DNA of 64,000 bases from positions 211,265 to 275,264 of the forward strand of contig NZ_KE387187.1 in NCBI RefSeq assembly GCF_000430645.1. The letters run 5' to 3'. Below, piece by piece: positions 29,228 to 38,179 of the stretch (its first letter is position 1; every line of letters begins with the position of its first letter). Under the pieces are notes generated by a model, which worked only from the letters and a program-made list of their open reading frames with translations, was not told the origin of the DNA and did no database searches. The position numbers and the translations under genes are program-made. The DNA comes from Aquimarina latercula DSM 2041. Lineage in GTDB: Bacteria; Bacteroidota; Bacteroidia; Flavobacteriales; Flavobacteriaceae.

Positions 29228-30808
29228 TTACGAGAATATAAAATATATGTAGATTACTATTACGCATATCAAAACCGAGATCAATTTCACATATTTCCAC
29301 GGAATTATAGCTACATTTTTAGTATACTCTAACACAAAAGAGTTTTCTCTGGGATAAATTTTGCCAATAAAAAGCATCAGTATTACATTAAAAAGAAATA
29401 TAATCCCCATCATATGTAAAAAATGAGGAAACTTACCTTCTAAAATAGTTGTATCCAAAACAATATATATCAGATATAATATAGCTCCTAAAAGTATGGC
29501 AACTTTTGCTGCAATAGCTGGTACTCTTTTTGTTAAATATCCAACTAATATTATAGTTAAAATGGGGATACTATAACACCCATTGACTTTTTGTAAATAT
29601 CCAAACAAACCATCTGGAGCCTTTGCGATAAAAGGTGCTATGAACATTGCTGATAATGCTAAAAACAGTCCAAAAATTTTACCCGCATGAACAACTTGAT
29701 GTTCACTTGCTTCTTTATTAATATATTCTTTATAAATATCTATACCGAAGAGTGTGATAGAACTATTAAGAGTACTATTAAAAGAACTTAAGATAGCACC
29801 AAATAACACTGCCGCAAAAAAACCAATCAATGCTGTTGGTAATACCTTATTAACTAGTTCGGGATATGCTTTGTCAGGGTTCGAAATAGTATCTCCAAAC
29901 AAATAAAAAGCTATTATTCCTGGTAATACTACTATGAGTGGCCCTAAAATTTTTATAAATGCTCCCATAAGCAATCCTTTCTGGCCTTCTTTTAAATTCT
30001 TTGCTCCTAAAGCTCTTTGAATAATAGCTTGATTTGTTCCCCAGTAAAACAGTTGTACGAGCATCATGCCTGTAAAAATAGTTCCAAAAGGTATTGATGA
30101 ATCACCAGCACCAATGACATTAAATTTTTCTGGATGAGATACAAAAAGTTTTTCTAAACCTATTAAAACGCTACCATCTCCAATTTCTATTAATCCAAAT
30201 ATTGGAATAATTAAACCTCCAATTAATAATCCAATAGCATTTATAGTATCAGATACTGCTACCGCTTTTAATCCCCCAAAAATAGCATATATTGAACCAG
30301 TGGTACCAATACTGAATACACATATCCAAATAGCAGTTTCCTCTGAAACTCCGAATAACTCTGGAACATTGAACATAGTACTAATCGCTAATGATCCTGA
30401 ATATAGAACAATCGGTAATAATACCACAACATACCCTGTTAAAAAAAGCCCCGATGTTATAGCTTTCGTGGGTGTATCATATCTTTCTTCTAAAAACTGG
30501 GGAATTGTTATGATACCTCCTTTTAGGTAATTAGGTAGTAAGAACACAGCAGTAATTACCATTGCAATAGCTGCAAGGGTTTCCCAAGCCATAACTAATA
30601 TTCCTTCTTCGAATGCTTGACCATTAAGTCCAATTATCTGTTCTGTAGATAGATTTGTAAGTAATAAAGAACCTGCAATTACTGTAGCAGTTAAACTTCT
30701 ACCACCTAAAAAATACCCTTCTGAAGTATACTCATCTGTAGTTCTGGTAGCTCGATATGAAATAAATGCGACCAATGCCGTGAATGCTAAAAAAGAAAAT
30801 ATAATCAT
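29228..30808 (-). CDS. Sodium/sugar symporter, SSS family (probable galactose carrier)
   Basis: A 526-residue integral membrane protein with about 14 hydrophobic helices, of the solute:sodium symporter family. Conserved blocks include EGYFLGGRSLTATVIAGSLLLTNLSTEQIIGLNG (helix 1 region), FWGTNQAIIQRALGAKN, and GAILSSFNSTLNSSITLFGIDIY in helix 8, which carries sodium-site serines. It starts 2 bp after the galE stop. Galactose freed in the periplasm by GH2 and GH53 enzymes is the likely substrate, since GalM, GalE and the nearby GalK and GalT act on it; this is inferred from context. Confidence 0.9.
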   Translation of the reverse strand: MIIFSFLAFTALVAFISYRATRTTDEYTSEGYFLGGRSLTATVIAGSLLLTNLSTEQIIGLNGQAFEEGILVMAWETLAAIAMVITAVFLLPNYLKGGIITIPQFLEERYDTPTKAITSGLFLTGYVVVLLPIVLYSGSLAISTMFNVPELFGVSEETAIWICVFSIGTTGSIYAIFGGLKAVAVSDTINAIGLLIGGLIIPIFGLIEIGDGSVLIGLEKLFVSHPEKFNVIGAGDSSIPFGTIFTGMMLVQLFYWGTNQAIIQRALGAKNLKEGQKGLLMGAFIKILGPLIVVLPGIIAFYLFGDTISNPDKAYPELVNKVLPTALIGFFAAVLFGAILSSFNSTLNSSITLFGIDIYKEYINKEASEHQVVHAGKIFGLFLALSAMFIAPFIAKAPDGLFGYLQKVNGCYSIPILTIILVGYLTKRVPAIAAKVAILLGAILYLIYIVLDTTILEGKFPHFLHMMGIIFLFNVILMLFIGKIYPRENSFVLEYTKNVAIIPWKYVKLISVLICVIVIYIYFIFS

Positions 30809-30810
30809 AA

Positions 30811-31857
30811 TTAACCTTGATGTATTTTAAGTTCCCAATCCCAAGCGGACTTAAGTGCTTGTTCTAAGCTACGCTGGGGTTTCCATCCCAGTACTTCATA
30901 GGCTTTTTTATTATCTGCATATGTAGCTGTTACATCGCCTTTTCTTCTTGGAGCTATTTTATAATTTAGCTTTTGGAAACTAACTTTTTCAAAAGACTTA
31001 ATTATCTCCATAACACTATTACCAGTGCCCGCACCTAGGTTAAAGATTTCATAATTAGATTCATTTGTTCTACCCATAAGTCTTTTGATAGCCATTACAT
31101 GTGCTATCGCTAAATCAACTACATGAATGTAATCTCTTACACAAGTTCCGTCATTCGTATTATAATCATCTCCAAAAACTAAAAGCTCTTCTCTTTTTCC
31201 TATGGCGGTTTGAGTAATAAAAGGCACCAAATTTTGTGGAACTCCCAGTGGTAATTCCCCTATTTCAGATGAATCGTGCGCTCCGATAGGGTTAAAATAT
31301 CTTAGTACTGTAGCACTGATACTCTCATTAATTTTGCAAAAATCTTTTAATATTTCTTCTCCAATCTGTTTCGTATTCCCATAAACAGACAATGCTGGTT
31401 TTATTGGTTCATCTTCTCTTATTGGAAGTACATTGGGTTCCCCATAAATCGTACAAGAAGAACTAAAAATAAAGTTTACGTCTTTTTTCTTTGATAATTG
31501 AATTAACAAATATAAAATAGGGTTTATATTATTTTCATAATATTGAAGAGGCTTTTCGATACTTTCGCCAACCGCTTTAGAGGCGGCGAAATGGATTATA
31601 TTTTTTATATCGTTGTATTGAAAAAACAAATTTTGTACGTCTTCTTTATTATTTAGATGCACATATTCAAAAAAAGGTTTTACACCGGTAATATTTTTGA
31701 TACCCTCCAAAACATCAATTCTCGAGTTAGACAAATTATCTACAATAACAACATCAAAACCTATATTAATAAGCTCTACAACTGTGTGTGATCCTATATA
31801 TCCTAATCCACCTGTTACCATTACTCTTGGTTTTGGCTCTGTTTCTTTACTATTCAC
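30811..31857 (-). CDS. galE: UDP-glucose 4-epimerase
   Basis: Interconverts UDP-galactose and UDP-glucose, the last step of the Leloir pathway. The 348-residue SDR protein has the NAD-binding MVTGGLGYIGSHTVVEL start, VDNLSNS, SSSCTIYG with the catalytic Ser/Thr, and YGNTKQIGE, which holds the catalytic Tyr and Lys (YxxxK). Further blocks are ATVLRYFNPIGAH and RDYIHVVDLA. It is embedded in the galactan operon between GH2 and the symporter, with gaps of 14 and 2 bp. No other galE is seen in the window. Confidence 0.96.
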   Translation of the reverse strand: MNSKETEPKPRVMVTGGLGYIGSHTVVELINIGFDVVIVDNLSNSRIDVLEGIKNITGVKPFFEYVHLNNKEDVQNLFFQYNDIKNIIHFAASKAVGESIEKPLQYYENNINPILYLLIQLSKKKDVNFIFSSSCTIYGEPNVLPIREDEPIKPALSVYGNTKQIGEEILKDFCKINESISATVLRYFNPIGAHDSSEIGELPLGVPQNLVPFITQTAIGKREELLVFGDDYNTNDGTCVRDYIHVVDLAIAHVMAIKRLMGRTNESNYEIFNLGAGTGNSVMEIIKSFEKVSFQKLNYKIAPRRKGDVTATYADNKKAYEVLGWKPQRSLEQALKSAWDWELKIHQG

Positions 31858-31871
31858 TTTTTAATATTAAT

Positions 31872-34217
31872 TTACTTTATATTAATCCTATCTGATTTTA
31901 ATCTTTTTGAACTTGCTTCGAGGATTATGGAATCCTGAGGTTTATTTGTTTTTAGTAAAATTGTTGCAATTCCGGCTTCTGATTGCAAAGGATTCTCACC
32001 TATTAGTTCCGCATTTCCTGAAATAATTCTAAAAGAAATAGGGTTATTAGCTGTCGTATTTACGTTATTATTTTCATCAACTATTTTTGCATAAACAAAA
32101 AGAATATCTTCACCGTTCTTTGATATTTCTTTTCCAGAAGTATCTAATTCAAGTATTATTTTTTTTGGTATCTCCGAAGTATGTATGACATCTTTTATAA
32201 CCTCTTTATCATTTTTATCATATCCTATAGCTACTAATTTACCTGAATCATAAGTGTCTACTTCAAAAATAAAAGGGGGAAATTGAAGTGCATCTGAGTA
32301 TCCAGGAATTCTCTGTGCTTTCTTTTTCTCTATCAGCTTATCATTAACATATAATGCTACCTTTTCAACATTACTAAAAACTTTAACGGTTGTATTAGAT
32401 GATTCTAACCAATCATTAGCGATGAAAATTGTATATCCATTATCTTTCGGATCAGATTGACTTTTATAAAAATAATAGCTGTACTTAGGTAATCTAAAAA
32501 TGTCTGATATTCCTGAACTCTCAATATCTTTCGCATATCCCCTATTGTAATCAAACATCAACCAATTAGCGTGACCTATAGTATTTTTACCTAGTTTGTT
32601 AGAATTAAAAGCTTCTTGAAAATTTAAAGCTTGTTGTAATAATCTTTTTTCTCCAGAACCTCTCAACTGACGACTCGATCTCTCATCCTCTTTTAGGTCA
32701 TCAAAAGCTTTCTGATTAAAGCCAGCATTCTGAGCATAATATTCCCAATCTCCATATTCTGCAATAAGAACTTTTCTTCCTCTTTTATTATATGTATTCC
32801 AATAATCTGGGAATTTTCCGTGTTGCCGGGCTGGAATATATAAATTATATGAAGGATGATCTATCCAACCCGCTGTATAAGTATCATCATAAGGCAGCTC
32901 TTCTTTCACAATATTATTAGCTTCAATCATAAACGCATCTGTCATTGCTGACTCGTTCAGCGAATTTTCCCAAAAAATAACACTTGGATGATTTCTGTCT
33001 CTACGGACCATATCCTTAATATCTTGAAAAGAATTTTTAACAAATTCTTCTTCTTCATAATATTGCCAACCAGGTATACAGTTCATGACCATTAATCCTA
33101 ATTCATCACAAGCATTCATAAAAGACTCAGAATGTGGATAATGTGATAAACGAACAAAATCAAAACCAGCTTTTTTAATTTTAAAAGCATCTCTATAATT
33201 AGCTTCATCAGAAATAGCATATCCAATATATGGATATTCTTGATGACGATTTGTTCCATTTATGAAACGTTTTTTTCCATTAAGAAAGAAACCTTCTTTA
33301 TTAAGTGTAATTGATCTTATACCCATTTTTAACTTTTGGAAATCAGTTATAGCACCATCTTCTAATATTTGTATTTCTATTTCATATAAATTCGGAAATT
33401 CTGGTGACCACAACTCAGGCTCTTCTACTTTAATCGATTGTAAAACCTCCTCCTCGCTATCAGCTTTAATCAAATATTCTTTTGATCCAAAATTGGCTAC
33501 TTCCCTATCATTTTTTTTTATAGTAACTTTAAGATTACAGCTTCTATCTTGGTTACTACTATTTTTGATATGTACCTTAACAAAACCAGAAGCTAGACTA
33601 TTCTGTATTTTATCAAAATGTATTAAAACTCCTCCTCCATTACTTTTATTTGCATTTACTGAATTAGTTATAAAAAGAGAGTTGGTCTTTATATGGAATA
33701 CGTTTCTATATATCCCTCCGTATGTATTAAAATCCAAATCCTCTAACTTTTTACCCGGAGGGATCGAAGTATTATCGTTATTATCTACTTTTACTATAAT
33801 AGTATTCTCTCCTTTTATGAGTTGATCAGATATATCTGCTGTAAAAGGTAAGTACCCTCCTTTATGTTCAGTTATCAATTTACCATTACACCACACCATC
33901 GCCTTCTGCATTACACCTTCAAAATAGATGAAATGTTTTTTTCCTAAATCACCTACATTAATTGTGACGTTTTTTTTGTACCAAGAAATCCCTTGCCACT
34001 GATCATTAACAATCAATGGTTCTATATTAGTCGTGTGAGGGATGTTAATAGGTTTCCAATTAACATTATTAATAGTCTCTCCTTTTTGAAAACTCCAGTC
34101 TTCAGAGAAGTTCATTTGTTCTCTGCTTGGGATATAATCTTCATCCATATCCACTCTCTGCTGGCAAGAGAACATAAGTAATCCAACTATGCAACTATAT
34201 AAGAATCTAAAAATCAT
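31872..34217 (-). CDS. GH2 beta-galactosidase, lipoprotein
   Basis: Exo-acting beta-galactosidase likely to trim galactooligosaccharides after GH53. It is 781 residues, starting with a lipobox (LLMFSC). The GH2 sugar-binding domain follows (DWSFQKGE through WYKKNVTINV) and then the Ig-like domain. The TIM barrel holds acid/base Glu422 in SLNESAM and nucleophile Glu487 in IAEYGDW, and a C-terminal DUF4982/Ig-like region follows. The ATG overlaps the stop of the upstream GH53 gene by one base (TAATG), so the two are co-translated. Beta-galactosidase is favoured over other GH2 activities by its operon neighbours. Confidence 0.92.
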   Translation of the reverse strand: MIFRFLYSCIVGLLMFSCQQRVDMDEDYIPSREQMNFSEDWSFQKGETINNVNWKPINIPHTTNIEPLIVNDQWQGISWYKKNVTINVGDLGKKHFIYFEGVMQKAMVWCNGKLITEHKGGYLPFTADISDQLIKGENTIIVKVDNNDNTSIPPGKKLEDLDFNTYGGIYRNVFHIKTNSLFITNSVNANKSNGGGVLIHFDKIQNSLASGFVKVHIKNSSNQDRSCNLKVTIKKNDREVANFGSKEYLIKADSEEEVLQSIKVEEPELWSPEFPNLYEIEIQILEDGAITDFQKLKMGIRSITLNKEGFFLNGKKRFINGTNRHQEYPYIGYAISDEANYRDAFKIKKAGFDFVRLSHYPHSESFMNACDELGLMVMNCIPGWQYYEEEEFVKNSFQDIKDMVRRDRNHPSVIFWENSLNESAMTDAFMIEANNIVKEELPYDDTYTAGWIDHPSYNLYIPARQHGKFPDYWNTYNKRGRKVLIAEYGDWEYYAQNAGFNQKAFDDLKEDERSSRQLRGSGEKRLLQQALNFQEAFNSNKLGKNTIGHANWLMFDYNRGYAKDIESSGISDIFRLPKYSYYFYKSQSDPKDNGYTIFIANDWLESSNTTVKVFSNVEKVALYVNDKLIEKKKAQRIPGYSDALQFPPFIFEVDTYDSGKLVAIGYDKNDKEVIKDVIHTSEIPKKIILELDTSGKEISKNGEDILFVYAKIVDENNNVNTTANNPISFRIISGNAELIGENPLQSEAGIATILLKTNKPQDSIILEASSKRLKSDRINIK

Positions 34218-35383
34218 TAGAAATTTGTATTAATGCTTAAAAAATTCATTCCTAAAGTTGGAACTCCCGTATCGTCATAAAGGGTTGCGTTATCCCAATT
34301 AGAACCTATACCAAAAAGCGTGGTACAATCAGTGGATACCCAGGCGGGTTCCCAATAAATAACTCCTGCCCCTCCCGCCTTTTTTGTAACATCTATTAAT
34401 TTTGTCAAATAATCCAACTGTCCTTGTTGTGTAGCATCATAACCTTCAATTAAATTACCAGAGCCTAATACATTATTGGCAGTATCTGCATTTTCTAAAG
34501 TAAAAGGGTAAGCAGTTTCTACAATCATTACTTGTTTATTATGTATTTCTCTTAATAATTCTATTGCAGTACCTAGATTTTCATAATCTCCTGAATTATT
34601 CAATCCAAAATTAGTGGGAGATGGATAATAAGAAAGTCCTATCCAATCAAAATCCGTAACTCCATTATCTTTAGCTTGTTTAAACCAAAATAATGCATTC
34701 TCGGGTTGAGCGATATGCAGCATTACACCAATATCTTGACCTAAATCTTTAGAAGCTGTTCTAACAGCTTCAATCCCTCTATTTATCAGTTTCGAATTTC
34801 GTTGCCAATTTATTGTAAGGCCTTGTTCATCCTCAGATTGTAAAATTTCTGTATTAGTTTCGTTTCCAACTTGGACCATATCAGGCAGTAAATTGCCATC
34901 GTTTAATCTTTTCAAAATATTATATGTGTAATTAAATAATGAATCACCTAAGAACCCTAAGTTATTCTGAACACCAGACCAAGCTGCCGGAGTCACCTGA
35001 GTTCCAGGATCTGCCCATCGATCGGAGTAGTGAAAATCTAATAAAACTTTCAAGTTTTGAGTTTTTGCCCTTTGAATTGTTTTCTCTACATCTTCAATAG
35101 TAGAATACGAAGTGAAATCAGAAGGATTATTCCAAATTCTTACTCTTACAATATTTCCCCCTTTATTACTAATTGTGGTAAATGGATCAAAACTTACTCC
35201 GTTCTCATCAAAATAGGTTGCTCCACAGTCCTCCATTTCATTTACGTAAGAGAGATCAGCTCCCTTAAAGAATATTTCAGGAGCACCTATCTCTTCTACT
35301 TCTGGAACAACAATATAATCATCTGATGAACATGAAATTAACATCACAATAATGGCTAAATAAATTATACTATAATTATTCAT
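34217..35383 (-). CDS. GH53 endo-beta-1,4-galactanase, lipoprotein
   Basis: A 388-residue galactanase with lipoprotein signal (IVMLISC, then SSDDY). The acidic residues after the cysteine are compatible with the surface lipoprotein export signal of Bacteroidota. The barrel starts at GADLSYVNEMEDCGATY. Acid/base Glu175 is in VGNETN and nucleophile Glu289 is in VETAYPF, and GVIYWEPAWVSTDC gives the family's last strand. It is the first hydrolase of the operon, directly after SusE and coupled to GH2, which fits the main surface endo-enzyme that feeds SusCD. Confidence 0.94.
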   Translation of the reverse strand: MNNYSIIYLAIIVMLISCSSDDYIVVPEVEEIGAPEIFFKGADLSYVNEMEDCGATYFDENGVSFDPFTTISNKGGNIVRVRIWNNPSDFTSYSTIEDVEKTIQRAKTQNLKVLLDFHYSDRWADPGTQVTPAAWSGVQNNLGFLGDSLFNYTYNILKRLNDGNLLPDMVQVGNETNTEILQSEDEQGLTINWQRNSKLINRGIEAVRTASKDLGQDIGVMLHIAQPENALFWFKQAKDNGVTDFDWIGLSYYPSPTNFGLNNSGDYENLGTAIELLREIHNKQVMIVETAYPFTLENADTANNVLGSGNLIEGYDATQQGQLDYLTKLIDVTKKAGGAGVIYWEPAWVSTDCTTLFGIGSNWDNATLYDDTGVPTLGMNFLSINTNF

Positions 35384-35431
35384 TTTTCTTTCGTACTTTT
35401 TAGATTTTACTTAAAATTTGCTTGTTAGTTT

Positions 35432-36565
35432 TTATTCATTTGGAATAAAAATATAGCGTCCATCAATATCATTAAACCAAATATCATAGTTCCCTGAAGA
35501 TACAGGTATGCTAATATCATCTCCTACATTCATAGTAGCTACGCCACTTAATGGCGTATTAGATCCCCAATCTATATCCCAAGCATCATCTGCTCTAAAT
35601 TTAAGGTTTCCTTCCAATAAACCTTGCCCAGAAACGTACCACATATGATTATCTAAAGAAGAAACTTGTGTCATATCTGTATCAGGTTCATCCCAACCAG
35701 CAGCATCTCCAGTTCTTGCAGATCCTATAATACCTATTGTACCATAAGACGTTACTGACGAAGCATCTAAAGGTTCAAAAGTATATGTGTAATTGGCTGT
35801 ATTGAACATAAGACTATAGTATCCTTCTACTACAATATCTCCTAAATTTTGTGGCTCACCACTACCATCCGGATTACTCGCAACTAGTGTTGCTCCATCA
35901 TCCGATCCAATTTGGGGATGCCATTGTCCTTTTTTAGTTAAGACTTTAAACTTGCCTACACTGAAATACCCATTAAAATAGAAGATAGCAGGATTCTCAG
36001 GATCTCTGAATAGAGGTGTATTATTGTTATCATTATCCCATCCTGCAGCGGTAGCATCTCCAACTAAAAAATAATCCAACAACTCTACTGGCACCTCATA
36101 TGTGGTGATCTCTTTACTAAGTACTTGACTGTCGATTTTTTGAACATTCTGAGAGATAGACGCTTCTACTTTAAATAGTAATGTATTGGAAATTCCTGCC
36201 TGCAAACCAAGAGCTATTGCAACCTGATTTAAATTACCATAAGTTATTTCTATTTCGGTTGCTGTAGTAGAACCCAGGCTTTGAGCCTGAGAAAAATCTC
36301 CACCTTCAGAATCAACTAATAATTTATAGTTTACTTGAGCATTAAATCCAAAATTAGCTTCATCCCATGAAAAAAGATCTGCTATTTCATCTGTATTAGT
36401 GGCAGTAATAATATAATCGCTATTTGCTGAATTAGTAGTTAATAAAACTTCTGAAGATTCTTGCGTTGTAGCAATTTTAAGTTCTCTATCATCATCTGTA
36501 CAAGAAAAACTAAATAGCAGTGCAGTAATTATAATGAATGTCTTATATAAATATTTCATAATCAT
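35432..36565 (-). CDS. susE: SusE/SusF-like surface glycan-binding lipoprotein
   Basis: A 377-residue outer-membrane lipoprotein (lipobox LFSFSC, then TDDD, compatible with surface export). The N-terminal region is a SusE domain (DYIITATNTDEIADLFSWDEANFGFNAQVNYKL). Two C-terminal SusF/CBM-like domains follow (YFLVGDATAAGWDN and GIIGSARTGDAAGWDEPDTDM). It binds the target glycan at the cell surface and helps SusCD; the ligand here is presumably beta-1,4-galactan. It begins 10 bp after the SusD gene. The start may alternatively be the methionine two codons later (MKYLYKTF). Confidence 0.87.
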   Translation of the reverse strand: MIMKYLYKTFIIITALLFSFSCTDDDRELKIATTQESSEVLLTTNSANSDYIITATNTDEIADLFSWDEANFGFNAQVNYKLLVDSEGGDFSQAQSLGSTTATEIEITYGNLNQVAIALGLQAGISNTLLFKVEASISQNVQKIDSQVLSKEITTYEVPVELLDYFLVGDATAAGWDNDNNNTPLFRDPENPAIFYFNGYFSVGKFKVLTKKGQWHPQIGSDDGATLVASNPDGSGEPQNLGDIVVEGYYSLMFNTANYTYTFEPLDASSVTSYGTIGIIGSARTGDAAGWDEPDTDMTQVSSLDNHMWYVSGQGLLEGNLKFRADDAWDIDWGSNTPLSGVATMNVGDDISIPVSSGNYDIWFNDIDGRYIFIPNE

Positions 36566-36575
36566 TTTTTTTTAA

Positions 36576-38177
36576 TTAATATCCCGGATTTTGTTGCAAA
36601 TTGGGGTTGGCTATTAAATCTGAGAAAGGTATTGGGAATAGTGCTCTAAACTCAAGAGAGGAAGATCCTTGTGCAACATTGCCTTTAAACGACCATAATA
36701 AATTGTCATACTCGCCAAATCGTATTAAATCAGTTCTTCTATGTCCTTCCCAATAAAGTTCTCTAGCTCTTTCTTTAAGTATAAAATCTAATGTTAAATC
36801 TGAAGCTGATATATTATTTATTGCACTTCCGTAGGCTCTTTCTTGAAGACGATTTACTAAACCAACAGCGGTAGTTATATCACCTCCGGTACCACCTCGC
36901 AATAGTGCTTCCGCATACATTAGGTATACATCTGCTAACCGAAATACCGGAAAATCTACATCAGGGTGAACTAATTGTGGATCAGAACCTAATTGACCAT
37001 CTGCATTTACATTTCGAAATTTTTCTATTAAATATCCATCTCCAAAATTAGAAACATTAATAATTTCTAAAGACTGCCCATCTGTATAAAAATTGGCTCT
37101 TGTATCTGTGTTTCCTGAAGAGTCTACAAAATAATCAACAAAAGTCTTGGTAGTTCTCAATCCACTCCAACCCGCATCTATTCCATAATCACTTGGTACT
37201 TGATTACCTCCAACAGGTGCGTGTACTAAATATGTCATGCCACCGAAACCTTGAGTGTTTACCCCATCATAGGCAATCGGAAAAATGATCTCATTTTCTG
37301 CTCCATTCGTATTATTATCTGCAAAAAATAATTCATCGTAATTATCGTGTATTGAATAACCACTGTCCAATATTTTATTAATAGCTATTAATGCTTCCGT
37401 ATTGTTATCTTCATTGACATATACCATAGAATTAAGATGTAACTTAGCCAGTAATGCCCAAGCAGCACCTTTATCAGCTCTTCCATACTCATTAAACCCT
37501 ACAGGTTTTAGTATTGATTCTATATCATTTAATTCTAAAACTAGAAAATCAAAAATTTCTTTACGCTCTCCTTGATCCGGAAGAAAAGCACCTAATTCTT
37601 GATCTTCCTTAACAAAAGGTACATTTCCATATAAGTCAATCGCGTGCCAGTAACTAAATGCTCTTAGAAATCTTGCTTCAGCTCTATATACCAGAATTTC
37701 TTCTCTAATACTACCAGAAATACCTCTTATTTCTAGATTTTCATCTGAAGATTGTCTTATGAATTCATTCGCTAATGCTATCTGAAAGAATAGTCTATTA
37801 TACAATATACTTATAAATGCATTGGACGGTGTCCACAAGTGAGTGTTTAAATCTTGTAAACCAGGATCATTCCATCCTATAATAGCTTCTTCAGTTGCCA
37901 ACTCTTGAAGCTGCCAATATTGTCTTACATAATCTGTAAATCCTTCGTCACTAAAACCTACAATATCAGGGTTACCAAATGGTCCTTCTTGTCCAGTTAC
38001 CGCGAGACCTGCATATATTTTTGCTATGAATTGTCGATATGCCTTGGGGTCATCAAAAATAGTGTCTGGAGTTTCTGATGCAAGAGGATCAAGGTTTAGT
38101 TCGCTTTCACAAGAAGAGAACAGCAAACTTAATCCAATACAATATATTATTACTTTTATTTTTTTCATCTTCACCAT
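36576..38177 (-). CDS. susD: SusD/RagB family outer-membrane lipoprotein
   Basis: The glycan-capturing lid of a SusCD importer, 533 residues. Lipobox LLFSSC is followed by the typical ELNLDPLASETPDTIFDDPKAY start. A TPR-like helical region has RAEARFLRAFSYWHAIDLYGNVPFV. The C-terminal SusD domain has FPVFRLADVYLMYAEALLRGG and ends in FPIPFSDLIANPNLQQNPGY. The gene starts 2 bp after the SusC stop, the standard pairing. The ATG at 38177 is used, and the methionine three codons later (MKKIKV) is an equally good start. Confidence 0.96.
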   Translation of the reverse strand: MVKMKKIKVIIYCIGLSLLFSSCESELNLDPLASETPDTIFDDPKAYRQFIAKIYAGLAVTGQEGPFGNPDIVGFSDEGFTDYVRQYWQLQELATEEAIIGWNDPGLQDLNTHLWTPSNAFISILYNRLFFQIALANEFIRQSSDENLEIRGISGSIREEILVYRAEARFLRAFSYWHAIDLYGNVPFVKEDQELGAFLPDQGERKEIFDFLVLELNDIESILKPVGFNEYGRADKGAAWALLAKLHLNSMVYVNEDNNTEALIAINKILDSGYSIHDNYDELFFADNNTNGAENEIIFPIAYDGVNTQGFGGMTYLVHAPVGGNQVPSDYGIDAGWSGLRTTKTFVDYFVDSSGNTDTRANFYTDGQSLEIINVSNFGDGYLIEKFRNVNADGQLGSDPQLVHPDVDFPVFRLADVYLMYAEALLRGGTGGDITTAVGLVNRLQERAYGSAINNISASDLTLDFILKERARELYWEGHRRTDLIRFGEYDNLLWSFKGNVAQGSSSLEFRALFPIPFSDLIANPNLQQNPGY

Positions 38178-38179
38178 TA

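Noticed and set aside
33262..33825. A 187-codon plus-strand frame opposite the GH2 gene
   Set aside because: It is fully antisense to a well-conserved beta-galactosidase and has no recognisable domain.
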